NCBI RefSeq assembly: GCF_024054195.1
Contig: NZ_JAMXLB010000001.1
Span: 2,123,085 to 2,187,084, forward strand
DNA from: Flavobacterium sp. NRK F7
GTDB taxonomy: Bacteria; Bacteroidota; Bacteroidia; Flavobacteriales; Flavobacteriaceae
Direction: 5' to 3'
Length of the DNA stretch: 64,000 nt
Of this stretch, positions 47,201 through 56,291 are shown piece by piece. Below the pieces are notes generated by a model, which searched no databases, had not been told where the DNA came from, and saw only the letters and a program-made list of their open reading frames with translations. A program made the translations under genes and the position numbers. Within the stretch, counting starts at the first letter, position 1. Each line of letters opens with the position of its first letter.

Positions 47201-48707
47201 TGTCGATATAACTGAAAAAGAGTTTCTTTTTCGAAATATTGTCATTACCGATACGCAATTTGATACGAAAGGTGTGTTAAGAGGTTCTGTAAAACATGAT
47301 AAATTTTCAGATTGGGAATTGGATTTAGAAGTGCGTACAAATAACCTCTTAGCTTTAAATACGAAAGACTCTGAAGATGCGTATTATTATGGTACCGCTT
47401 TTTTAAATGGATCTGCAAGAATTAGTGGAAGAATAGAATCCTTATTAGTTACAGTAACCGGAGAATCGGAAAAAGGAACTTCCATTAAAATTCCTGTTCG
47501 AGATGCTGAAGATGTAGGTAAAAAGCCTTATTATACGTTTATTAAAGAAGAAGATTTGCGTTCCAATAAAAAAAATATCCTTGGGAATAATAAATATAAT
47601 GGTTTAGAACTGAGTCTGGATTTTGATATTGATACTGATGCTTGGATTGAGGTAATTTTAGATCGTGAGTCGGGACATTCTATGAAAGGCAATGGTTATG
47701 GTTCGATGCGAATGGAAATTAATACCTTAGGAAAGTTTTTGATGTATGGTGATTTTCAAGTACAAGAAGGAGAATATAATTTCAAAAAAGCGGGTTTAAT
47801 TGATAAAAAGTTTGTGGTTAAAAAAGGGAGTACGATTCGCTGGGAAGGTGACCCACTTGGCGCAATTTTAAATTTGGAAGCGATTTACAAAACACAGGCA
47901 AATCCATCTGTTTTAATTGAGAGTTCTTCTTTTAATACAAATCGAAAATTACCTACAGAAGTTTCAATTGTTATAAATGGTAGTTTAAGTAATCCAGAAC
48001 CCGATTTTAATATCAATTTTCCAACGGTGAGTAGTGTTTTTAAAAGTGAAATTGATTATCGTTTACAGAATAAAGATGTGCGTCAAAATCAAGCTTTTGC
48101 GTTATTAGCATTTGGCTCCTTTACTACTCCAGAAAATGCAGGAAGTGTTGCTTATGGATCTTTATTTGAAAAAGCCAGTTCGTTATTTAATGATATTATT
48201 TCCGATGAGGATTCTAAATTGCAAGTGGGTGTGAATTATGACCAAGCAGATAGAATCAATCAAATTTCAGGTCGTGTAGGATTAACATTAAGTACTCAAA
48301 TTAACGACAAAATTTCGATTAATGGAAAAGTCGGAGTTCCAGTTGGTGGTGTAACGGAATCTGTATTAGTAGGAGATGTAGAAGTACAACTACAATTAAA
48401 TGAAGATGGTTCTTTGAGAGCTAGAGTATTCAATAGAGAAAACGATATTAATTATAATATAGGTGAAGGGATTGGCTATACACAAGGTTTAGGACTTAGT
48501 TATTCCTTAGATTTTGATACATTCGGAGAAATGTTTCGAAAAATATTCACGAAAAATAAAGATAAAAATGCTACTTCATCTTCTAATGACGATATACCTG
48601 ATTCTGAAGAATTATGGGATAAGTATTACTATATTAGAAAAAACAAAGAAATAGAAGAAGAAAAAGAAAAAAATAAGGAATTAGAAAATGTTCCTGAAAT
48701 AGAGTAA
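44214..48707 (+). CDS. tamB: Translocation/assembly module TamB-like protein
   Basis: About 1,497 residues. A single N-terminal signal-anchor (KKFKKIFLRTILFLLIFILV) is followed by a long repetitive beta-helix-like chain and a C-terminal TamB (DUF490) domain (about 1,050-1,440; GDFQVQEGEYNFKKAGL). It should span the periplasm and help outer-membrane protein assembly or lipid transport. The frame closes with TAA at 44199-44201 and has no ATG, GTG or TTG before the signal-anchor. The first in-frame TTG (44289) would delete it. The ATC at 44214 takes the place where ATG would give MKKFKKIF; ATT at 44205 is another option. I place the start at 44214 with low certainty; the rest is certain. Confidence 0.88.
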   Translation: MKKFKKIFLRTILFLLIFILVSGVLLSLPFVQTALGRYATNQVNKEFDTDISIDKVTLTAFGSVKLKGILVRDHHKDTLFFIKRLNTSLLSVKELYNNGHPYLGDAILDGLTFNLKQYKGENFTNIDKFIESFDDGKPSTGKFRMKATELTLVNSKLTYVNENLQQPKILNFTELNGNIKDFFIKGADVTTFIETLSFKDHRGLFVKNLTAAFTYTKKNILLEQLTLLTEESSLKGKVELRYKRTDFADFNNKVIFDVQMDEAMIASNDLNYFYNEFGKDNVFDIDTHLIGTLNNFTTQNLHLRDSNDSNISGTVQFKNLFNREESFYIKGEFKKINSNYYNLTAILPNILGNSLPSSLVKLGNVNLVGDVELTSDYINSDVTINSVLGTIITNLSIQDLSNIDNATYQGNVTLNDFNLGTFINESEIGKVTLNLDVEGQGFNEKYLNTNVKGKVSQFYYNHYNYTNITVDGKMKMPYFKGYFNSNDPNLRMDFDGLVDLSSKVKNYNFKANVDYADLHALQFSKIDSTSIFKGKVEFLAKGNTLDDLEGELQVENVSYQNDRDNYYFEDFQLNSSFDKDRVRTITINSNDIISGKVVGKFKINEVRKIVENAVGSLYANYSPNKLQKGQFLDFNFTIYNKIVDIFVPEVSISENTKIKGKINADLGKFEFDFSSPSVLAFGNYFKKIKIDIDNKNPLYNTYIEMDSIRTKNYKISDFNLINLTMNDTLFVRSEFKGGTKLEDNFSLNIYHTIDENKQSVIGFKKSEVNFKDYLWFINEEENNDNKIIFDKKFKDFKFQKIRLSHNNQNMDFYGEMKDSTYKDFNLTFNDVDLDKVTPSLDSISLDGKLNGFIKFQQDKNYYKPLSNVHIDSLKINTYPVGDMYLLVEGNDAFNEFDIDSYIVQKGTERFNLNGTLKYRNNQSTLDMEAIFSRFDLAPFGSLIGNVITDVRGDATGSATIRGLVTDPEVDGRLYLNDAGLKAPYLNVDYDFEKNAIVDITEKEFLFRNIVITDTQFDTKGVLRGSVKHDKFSDWELDLEVRTNNLLALNTKDSEDAYYYGTAFLNGSARISGRIESLLVTVTGESEKGTSIKIPVRDAEDVGKKPYYTFIKEEDLRSNKKNILGNNKYNGLELSLDFDIDTDAWIEVILDRESGHSMKGNGYGSMRMEINTLGKFLMYGDFQVQEGEYNFKKAGLIDKKFVVKKGSTIRWEGDPLGAILNLEAIYKTQANPSVLIESSSFNTNRKLPTEVSIVINGSLSNPEPDFNINFPTVSSVFKSEIDYRLQNKDVRQNQAFALLAFGSFTTPENAGSVAYGSLFEKASSLFNDIISDEDSKLQVGVNYDQADRINQISGRVGLTLSTQINDKISINGKVGVPVGGVTESVLVGDVEVQLQLNEDGSLRARVFNRENDINYNIGEGIGYTQGLGLSYSLDFDTFGEMFRKIFTKNKDKNATSSSNDDIPDSEELWDKYYYIRKNKEIEEEKEKNKELENVPEIE

Positions 48708-48842
48708 TTCTTCAATTTTTATATTAAAAAACAAAAAGTTATTAACGAAAACGATTGAATTTTAGTATAAAATTTAATATTTGATAAAAATAGCCAAATA
48801 TTCCATTTTCCTTTTTTAAATTTACGATAAATAATAAAAATA

Positions 48843-49829
48843 ATGTTGCCAAATATTAAGAAAATAGGTGTGCTTACTTCTGGTGGAGATTCTCCAGGAA
48901 TGAATGCTGCTATTCGTTCAGTGGTAAGAACTTGTGCTTATCATAATGTAGAATGTATTGGTATTTATAGAGGATACCAAGGAATGATTGAAGGTGATTT
49001 TAAAGAAATGGGACCTCGTTCTGTGAACAACATCGTTAATAAAGGGGGAACCATTTTAAAGTCGGCTCGATCAAAAGAATTCATGACTGTGGAAGGCAGA
49101 AAAAAAGCCTATGAAAATTTAAAAAATGCAGGAGTAGAAGCTTTAGTAGTAATTGGAGGAGATGGTTCTTTCACGGGAGCGGAAGTATTTAATAAAGAAT
49201 ATGGATTTCCAGTAATGGGAATTCCAGGAACCATTGATAACGATATTTTTGGTACGAGTCATACCTTAGGATATGATACGGCTTTAAATACAGTGGTAGA
49301 AGTTATTGATAAAATTAGAGATACTGCTATTTCGCATAACCGATTATTTTTTGTGGAAGTAATGGGAAGAGATGCGGGTCATATCGCTTTAAATTCAGGA
49401 ATTGGTGCTGGAGCGGAAGAAATTTTAATTCCAGAAGAAGATTTAGGATTAGATCGATTATTAGAATCTTTAAAAAGAAGTAAAGAATCTGGAAAATCTT
49501 CTAGTATCGTAGTGGTTGCTGAAGGTGATAAAATAGGTAAAACTGTTTTTGAATTAAAAGATTATGTGGAAGAAAACATGCCCGAGTATGATGTTAGGGT
49601 ATCGGTTTTAGGTCACATGCAAAGAGGAGGTTCTCCTTCTTGTTTTGATCGTGTTTTAGCTTCAAGATTAGGAGTAAAAGCAGTAGAATCTATTTTAGAA
49701 GGAAAGTCAAACTTCATGGTAGGATTACTTAATGATAAAGTGGCATTAACACCTTTAGAACAAGCTATTAAAGGGCATACTGAAATAGATAAAGAACTAC
49801 TTCGCGTTTCGGATATTATGTCTACTTAA
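48843..49829 (+). CDS. pfkA: ATP-dependent 6-phosphofructokinase
   Basis: 328 residues, the length of bacterial ATP-dependent PFK. GGDSPGMNAAIR at 14-25, ATP-site GGDGS at 105-109, catalytic region Thr130-Asp132-Asp134 (PGTIDNDI), EVMGRDAGH and GHMQRGGSP for fructose-6-phosphate. It commits sugar to glycolysis. It stands 52 bp before gapA and likely shares a transcript with it. Confidence 0.96.
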   Translation: MLPNIKKIGVLTSGGDSPGMNAAIRSVVRTCAYHNVECIGIYRGYQGMIEGDFKEMGPRSVNNIVNKGGTILKSARSKEFMTVEGRKKAYENLKNAGVEALVVIGGDGSFTGAEVFNKEYGFPVMGIPGTIDNDIFGTSHTLGYDTALNTVVEVIDKIRDTAISHNRLFFVEVMGRDAGHIALNSGIGAGAEEILIPEEDLGLDRLLESLKRSKESGKSSSIVVVAEGDKIGKTVFELKDYVEENMPEYDVRVSVLGHMQRGGSPSCFDRVLASRLGVKAVESILEGKSNFMVGLLNDKVALTPLEQAIKGHTEIDKELLRVSDIMST

Positions 49830-49878
49830 TATTAGCAACAAATTAAACCAAAAAATAACGTATTAAAATTAAGAGTAA

Positions 49879-50892
<1,014 letters not shown>

Positions 50893-50901
50893 TAGTATTA
50901 T

Positions 50902-50940
50902 AAAAATCCTGCATTTCCTTTTTGTAGTGCAGGATTTTTT
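50902..50940 (+). terminator. Terminator after gapA
   Basis: AAAAATCCTGCA / TGCAGGATTTTTT with a 14-base loop, 10 bp after the stop, with six T. Confidence 0.9.
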
Positions 50941-51017
50941 ATCTCATTGTAGCGCTACTATTAATCACCAAATAGTTGTATTTGGATTTTTAACCAACCA
51001 TACTAACCAAAACAAAA

Positions 51018-51869
51018 ATGAAATTACTTGTAGATAGTGGCTCCACTAAAGCCGATTGGATAGCTATAGACGATAACGGAAAAGTTATTTTTACTACCCA
51101 ATCTTTAGGATTAAATCCTGAAGTATTGAGCAAAGAAGAAATTATTGCTCGTTTAGAAGATAAATTTGATATTTCTCATAATAAAGCAAAAGCATCGAAT
51201 CTCTATTTTTATGGTGCTGGATGTGGAACCGATAGAATGAAAAATTTTTTAGCATCTGTATTTGAAGAATATTTTGCAAATGCAAAAGTTACGGTTCATG
51301 AAGATACGTATGCTGCGGTTTATGCCACCACTCCTAAAAATGAAAAAGCCATAGTTTGTATATTAGGTACGGGTTCTAATTGTAGTTATTTTGATGGAAA
51401 AGTGTTGCATCAAAAAGTGCAATCTTTAGGTTATATTGCTATGGATGATTGTAGTGGTAATCGTTTTGGCAGACATTTAATCAGAGGATATTATTTCAAT
51501 AAAATGCCTCAGGATATGGCAAAAGATTTTGAAAAAACCTTTAATGTAGATCCTGATTTTATCAAGAACAAATTGTACAAAGAGCCGAATCCAAATGCGT
51601 ATTTAGCTACGTTTGCCAAATTTTTAATCAAGCATAAAGACAATGATTTTTGTAAAAAATATATCAAAGAAGAACTAGAAGCTTTTATTGAAAATTATAT
51701 CATGCAATTTGAAAACTATAAAGATGTTCCCGTTCATTTTGTAGGTTCGATTGCTTTTTATCTAAGAGAAGAATTGAGTGAAAAATTACAACAATATGAT
51801 ATTCAAGTGGGTAATATTCTTCGAAGACCAATTGATGGACTAATCGCCTATCATATATTAAATAAATAA
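51018..51869 (+). CDS. BadF/BadG-type ATPase, N-acetylglucosamine kinase-like
   Basis: 283 residues. ASKHA fold with phosphate-1 motif DSGSTKADW (6-14), phosphate-2 motif ILGTGSNCSYFDG and adenosine motif VGSIAFYLREEL. The family includes GlcNAc kinases (NAGK). Substrate is inferred from family membership only. It lies between gapA and mgsA, each separated by a terminator, so it is likely a separate transcript. Confidence 0.88.
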   Translation: MKLLVDSGSTKADWIAIDDNGKVIFTTQSLGLNPEVLSKEEIIARLEDKFDISHNKAKASNLYFYGAGCGTDRMKNFLASVFEEYFANAKVTVHEDTYAAVYATTPKNEKAIVCILGTGSNCSYFDGKVLHQKVQSLGYIAMDDCSGNRFGRHLIRGYYFNKMPQDMAKDFEKTFNVDPDFIKNKLYKEPNPNAYLATFAKFLIKHKDNDFCKKYIKEELEAFIENYIMQFENYKDVPVHFVGSIAFYLREELSEKLQQYDIQVGNILRRPIDGLIAYHILNK

Positions 51870-51872
51870 TAC

Positions 51873-51896
51873 AATCCCGATTCTTCGGGATTTTTT
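51873..51896 (+). terminator. Terminator after the NAGK-like gene
   Basis: AATCCCGA / TCGGGATT with a 4-base loop and a T-tract (TTTTTT), 3 bp after the stop codon. Confidence 0.88.
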
Positions 51897-51908
51897 ATAT
51901 TTGCTCCT

Positions 51909-52295
51909 ATGACAAAGAAATTTGAAATTGCGATTATCGCACATGATGGAAAAAAAGCAGATATGGTTCAGTTTGTAAATAAAAATAAAGCCATTTTACA
52001 AGCTGAAAATATTTCTATAATTGCCACTGGAACAACAGGTGGAAGGGTAGCAACTATTGGTATAAAAGTTAAAAAAATGCTTTCTGGACCGTTAGGAGGT
52101 GATGCACAAATTGCAGCTAGAGTGGCTGAAGGAAAAACGAAAATGGTTTTGTTCTTTAAAGACCCAAATTCGAGTCATCCTCACGAACCCGATATTTCGA
52201 TGCTTATTCGGATTTGTGATGTGCATAACGTGCCATTGGCTACAAATGAAGCCACAGCACAATTATTGCTGTATGGTTTGGATGAACTGAAATAA
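51909..52295 (+). CDS. mgsA: Methylglyoxal synthase
   Basis: 128 residues. The known catalytic and phosphate residues are visible: AHDGKK (His12-Asp13), SGPLGGDAQIAARVAEG with Asp65, FFKDP (Asp85), HPHEPD (His92, Asp95). It converts dihydroxyacetone phosphate to methylglyoxal and phosphate, a bypass of lower glycolysis. The protein is shorter than E. coli MgsA (152 residues) mainly at both ends. The pair with gapA and pfkA nearby suggests a link to sugar overflow. Confidence 0.93.
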   Translation: MTKKFEIAIIAHDGKKADMVQFVNKNKAILQAENISIIATGTTGGRVATIGIKVKKMLSGPLGGDAQIAARVAEGKTKMVLFFKDPNSSHPHEPDISMLIRICDVHNVPLATNEATAQLLLYGLDELK

Positions 52296-52309
52296 ATTAG
52301 GTTGTAATA

Positions 52310-52336
52310 GGAAATTAATCCTTATGAGGATTTTCC
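52310..52336 (+). terminator. Weak hairpin after mgsA
   Basis: AATCCT / AGGATT with TATG loop and an outer GGAAA / TTTCC pair, 14 bp past the stop. The tail is not a clear U-tract. Confidence 0.4.
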
Positions 52337-52367
52337 AATTTATAGTTGTTCGATTATTTGACTGTGT

Positions 52368-52910
52368 TTAAAGCGCAACCGTTTTGTATTTAGAAAAATA
52401 TTCCAAAACCATTTGGTGTAAATCCTCAAAATTGATTTGTAACGCATTCGCAGAAATGCAAATAGGAGAACCATACGATTTATAGTTCATTTGCATGGTT
52501 TTTTTCTTCAAAATTTGCGTTTGCCTATTAATATAGCTTTCAGGGTTTTTCGTTAGAATTAATACAAATTTTTGGTTTACTACTGTGGTAGTAGTAATGT
52601 CAACTATATCGTCCCAAAGAATTAGTCCACTTGAAACACCGCTCGAATTATCTATTATACCTTCTGAGGATAGGGTTAAACCAATGGGATTTCCTTTCAT
52701 TTTTTTGAGTATAACAATAGCAACAGCACCAAAAAACAGAATACTTACTACGCCTACAATTGTAACTAAAATAGGATTACTTAAAGGGCCATGACTCAAT
52801 TGATGCGGTTTGAGTATAAACCATACACCTAAGAGTACAAATAAAAGGCTACCTGCTAACGATAAAAGCATTTTCTTTTTGCTTAATGGGATTTCTGTTT
52901 TTTGCTCCAT
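52368..52910 (-). CDS. STM3941 family membrane protein
   Basis: 180 residues. Two membrane helices at about 13-33 and 46-68 are followed by a soluble PH-like beta domain of about 100 residues (NPIGLTLSSEGIIDNSSGVSSGLILWDDIVDITTTT). The build matches the STM3941 family, of unknown function. It is a single gene convergent with mgsA. Confidence 0.8.
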   Translation of the reverse strand: MEQKTEIPLSKKKMLLSLAGSLLFVLLGVWFILKPHQLSHGPLSNPILVTIVGVVSILFFGAVAIVILKKMKGNPIGLTLSSEGIIDNSSGVSSGLILWDDIVDITTTTVVNQKFVLILTKNPESYINRQTQILKKKTMQMNYKSYGSPICISANALQINFEDLHQMVLEYFSKYKTVAL

Positions 52911-52941
52911 TTTTTTATTTATAAAGATAAATTAATTTTAT

Positions 52942-52980
52942 AACAAGAGGCAATTTCTTTTTTGGAAATTGCCTCTTGTT
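52942..52980. repeat. 16-bp perfect inverted repeat downstream of the S9 peptidase
   Basis: AACAAGAGGCAATTTC and its exact reverse complement around TTTTTTG. It begins 19 bp past the peptidase stop. There is no U-tract on either side, so it may be an mRNA-end stabiliser or a weak terminator. Confidence 0.6.
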
Positions 52981-52999
52981 GTATCAAGTTATTTATTAC

Positions 53000-55267
53000 T
53001 TATTTTTTCAAGTTTTTAGCTAAAAACCCTAAAGTAGCTTCATACATATCAATCGAATTTTCTTCCTTATGAAATCCGTGACCTTCATCATATTTTACCA
53101 TATAAGGCACTTCAAAACCTTTGGCTCTTAAACCCGTTACAATTTGATCCGATTCTGCAATATTCACACGAGGGTCATTCGCACCTTGAATCACAAATAA
53201 AGGTTTTTTAATTTTGTCAATTTGGAAAACTGGAGATACTTCTTTAGCAATAGCGGCTTCTTTTGGGTCTTCTAAGTCATACCAAATTTCTTTTACGATT
53301 TCTTTATAAGGTTTCCAATATTCTGGGAACGAATCGAAGAAAGTAAAAATGTTAGAAACTCCAACATAGTTTACACCGCAAGCATATAAATCGGGTGTTT
53401 TTACTAATCCCATTAAGGTTGCATAACCACCATGACTACCACCATAAATAGCAATTTTATCTTTGTCTACCCAACCTTCTTTAATTGCATAAGCTACGCC
53501 ATCTTCTACATCGTCCATTAATTGTCTACCAATTTGCTTGAAACCTGCACGTAAAAAGTCTTTTCCATAACCACCAGAAATTCTAAAGTTTACTTGTAAA
53601 GTAGCATAACCACGACTTGCAAATAATTGGGTCTCTGGATTAAAACCCCAAGAATCTCTTACTCCTTGCGGACCACCATGTGGATTTACAATTAATGGTA
53701 CTTTTTTTCCTTGTAAAGCTTCTTTAGGTAAGGTAATGTAGCCATAAATCGTTTTTCCATCTCTACTGGTAAATTTGATAGGTCTCATTTCTGCCATATC
53801 TGCTTCTTTAAGCTGTGGCATTAAATCGTATAAAAGTTTGAATTTTTTAGTTTTAGCATCGTATTGATAATACGTACCATATAATTTATCACTTTGAACA
53901 ATAACTAAAAATTGTGTTTCATTATCATCTTTATCCACTATATAGGCTTCTTTATTTGGAAACTCTTTTTCCATTAAGCCATATATTTCTTTGTATAATT
54001 TACTTACTGGAATTATCTCGTTTTTTTCTCCTTCATACGAAAAATTATCAATTTCATAATTTCTTTTACGAGATAAGTTCAAACCGCTTACATCAAATGT
54101 AGGATTAGAAAATACCTCTTTAATTATTTTTTTGGTTGCCAAATCATATAAAACAATACGCGTCTTGTCGCTATCTAAATTGGTAAGTACATACGCTTCA
54201 TCTTTGTTTTTTGAAGCATAATTGAAGCTGATAATTCCAAAGGTGTCGTCCCAATTTGTAGTAGTGTGTAATTTGAATTCTCCTGTTTTATTGTCTTTGT
54301 AATACAATTGGTTTTGTACACCATTTACTAATTTGCTATACCCTCTAAGATTTCCATCTTTGTCAAATTCATACCCTTGAATTGGATTGGCAATATCTTC
54401 ATTTTTATACAATTGCTCTAATGCTCCTGTAACAATATTCAATTTGAAAGGCTCAAAAACTTGTTTGTTGTTTTTGTTCATCAAAACAATAATATAATCT
54501 TTTTGTTCTTTTAAAATATTTTGAATACTTGCTTGAACTCCATCAAAAGGGGTGAGGTCTTTTAAGTTGCTACCGTCTAAGTTTACCGCATACACATGAT
54601 AATTTTCATCACCACCTTTATCCATTGCAAAAAATAAGCGTTCGTCATTGATCCAACCATAACCACGAACCAATTCTTCTTTTTCTTCAATGGCTCTTTG
54701 TACTTTTCCAGTAGCCAATTCTTTTACGTAAATATGACGTTTGTTGTTCTCGTCTTTTTCACGATACGACATGTATTTACCGTTTGGAGATAATTGGAAA
54801 CCAGAAGCTTTTGGTCTCGCAAAATAATCTGATACGGAATATTTATAATTGCCTTTGTCGTAGGATTTTAATTGTTCTAATTCTTCCTTAGACGAAGGTA
54901 AATCAGTGTTTCCAGGTAGTTTACTTTCAAAAGAAGTTAGTGTTAACGGTAAATTCATACCGGCTTGGTGAAATTCCCCTACAATTTCTTTATTTTTTAA
55001 TTCCCCTTTAAATTCAATGCCTAAAGAGGCTGCTTTTAAAGTAATATGATTGTTGTTAACTTCGGTTTTATCAATTGGTACTCCAGAAGCACCTTGCATA
55101 GGTACATCCATAGTGGTCGTGTAATTGTTGTCTTTTTGTGCCATATGAAAAATAACTTCTAGTTTCATTCCTTGCACATCTAGTGTTCCTTTCCAATCTC
55201 CAACAAATTGTTGGGCTTGTGTGGTAATACTCATAAGTAGTAAAATAATTAGATTTTTTGTTTTCAT
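53000..55267 (-). CDS. S9 family (prolyl oligopeptidase-like) peptidase
   Basis: 755 residues. Signal peptide (MKTKNLIILLLMSITTQAQ), then a beta-rich lipocalin-like N-terminal domain of about 100 residues (VGDWKGTLDVQGMKLEVIF), a beta-propeller (about 140-470) and the alpha/beta-hydrolase domain. Catalytic Ser611 (YGGSHGGYATLMG), Asp698 (GANDPR) and His730 (DEGHGF) are in order. The oxyanion motif HGGPQGVRD is present. It should cut peptides in the periplasm. The N-terminal domain is an addition to the usual S9 layout. Confidence 0.92.
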   Translation of the reverse strand: MKTKNLIILLLMSITTQAQQFVGDWKGTLDVQGMKLEVIFHMAQKDNNYTTTMDVPMQGASGVPIDKTEVNNNHITLKAASLGIEFKGELKNKEIVGEFHQAGMNLPLTLTSFESKLPGNTDLPSSKEELEQLKSYDKGNYKYSVSDYFARPKASGFQLSPNGKYMSYREKDENNKRHIYVKELATGKVQRAIEEKEELVRGYGWINDERLFFAMDKGGDENYHVYAVNLDGSNLKDLTPFDGVQASIQNILKEQKDYIIVLMNKNNKQVFEPFKLNIVTGALEQLYKNEDIANPIQGYEFDKDGNLRGYSKLVNGVQNQLYYKDNKTGEFKLHTTTNWDDTFGIISFNYASKNKDEAYVLTNLDSDKTRIVLYDLATKKIIKEVFSNPTFDVSGLNLSRKRNYEIDNFSYEGEKNEIIPVSKLYKEIYGLMEKEFPNKEAYIVDKDDNETQFLVIVQSDKLYGTYYQYDAKTKKFKLLYDLMPQLKEADMAEMRPIKFTSRDGKTIYGYITLPKEALQGKKVPLIVNPHGGPQGVRDSWGFNPETQLFASRGYATLQVNFRISGGYGKDFLRAGFKQIGRQLMDDVEDGVAYAIKEGWVDKDKIAIYGGSHGGYATLMGLVKTPDLYACGVNYVGVSNIFTFFDSFPEYWKPYKEIVKEIWYDLEDPKEAAIAKEVSPVFQIDKIKKPLFVIQGANDPRVNIAESDQIVTGLRAKGFEVPYMVKYDEGHGFHKEENSIDMYEATLGFLAKNLKK

Positions 55268-55490
55268 GTCTTAACGTTTTAGTTATAGAAAATCATTTAT
55301 TTTTGATTTCTTTTGATAGTGATTGATGATGTATAAAGAAGATACTCTAGAAATAATCCTCTTTATTCATAAGACAAGATTTAACAAAAAATGTTACATG
55401 TTCGTTTTAAATATTGATTTAAATTTGATAAATAAGTTTTAGGTCTATTGGGTTTATTAACATAAATAGGTTCTCTTGTTTAAAAATGTT
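55268..55490. other. Gap without gene
   Basis: 223 bp between two reverse-strand genes. It is AT-rich and I see no hairpin, tRNA or consensus -7 element. Confidence 0.5.
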
Positions 55491-56207
55491 TTACCAATTC
55501 CATTTATGAATAGAATTGCCCTTGTAATCTATTTTTTTTAAAATTACGGCTAATCTAAAATCAATTACTAGATTATTGTTTAAATACCCTCCATCAATTT
55601 TATGACAATTGGAATAATATGAATTATTAGCTCTTTTTGTGAAAAGTGATTCAGCTATTTCTATTTTATTATTTAGATTTTCATTATTCTCAAAAGCTTC
55701 TAAAATTTGAAAATAATTTGTATACGAATCGAATACTAATTTGTGTTTTTTACTCTTATTAATTTTATAAAAACTTGTTTCAATTTCAGGCTTAAAATTA
55801 GATGATTTAGATATCGAATTGAATAAATAATATTCAATATTATAGTGTTCATCTTTTGTTACTAATGGATTTATATCTAAATTACACTCTTGATTACATA
55901 GATAAGCAAAATAATTAGCAGTAATTATTAAAAATGGATTCTGAAATTTTTTATAATCTTCCAGTTCTTTTAATTTAGATAATTCTTTTTCAAAATGGGT
56001 TATTGCTTTTATTAGCTGTAATTTGGGATTTTGATTTATTCTCCATTCAATCAGACCAATCATTAAATTACAAATAAATATTTGTTCAATATTAAATATA
56101 GAAAGATAAAGTTTATCCTCAGTTAGGTTTTGACAGTATACTAAACCATTAGTAAAAATTTGCTCTTGTTCTTTATAAAATTCAATATGGTCTTGAGGAG
56201 TTTTCAT
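55491..56207 (-). CDS. Orphan hypothetical protein
   Basis: 238 residues, no signal peptide or membrane helix. Mostly helical and rich in Asn, Lys, Ile and Phe. I recognise no domain. The C-terminus ends NSIHKWNW. It is an isolated gene between the S9 peptidase and purL with its own gaps, and its codons look even more A/T-rich than its neighbours (by eye), so recent gain is possible. An orphan immunity-like protein is a loose guess from size and helical make-up, without motif support. Confidence 0.65.
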   Translation of the reverse strand: MKTPQDHIEFYKEQEQIFTNGLVYCQNLTEDKLYLSIFNIEQIFICNLMIGLIEWRINQNPKLQLIKAITHFEKELSKLKELEDYKKFQNPFLIITANYFAYLCNQECNLDINPLVTKDEHYNIEYYLFNSISKSSNFKPEIETSFYKINKSKKHKLVFDSYTNYFQILEAFENNENLNNKIEIAESLFTKRANNSYYSNCHKIDGGYLNNNLVIDFRLAVILKKIDYKGNSIHKWNW

Positions 56208-56255
56208 TTTCCTAGTTTATATAAATTTTTATTATATTAAAAATATGATAAAGAT

Positions 56256-56280
56256 AAAAAAGCGAATCTTTTGATTCGCC
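56256..56280 (-). terminator. Terminator of purL
   Basis: GCGAATC / GATTCGC with a 4-base loop. On the minus strand six T follow. It lies 12 bp past the purL stop. Confidence 0.85.
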
Positions 56281-56291
56281 TTTCATTTTAT

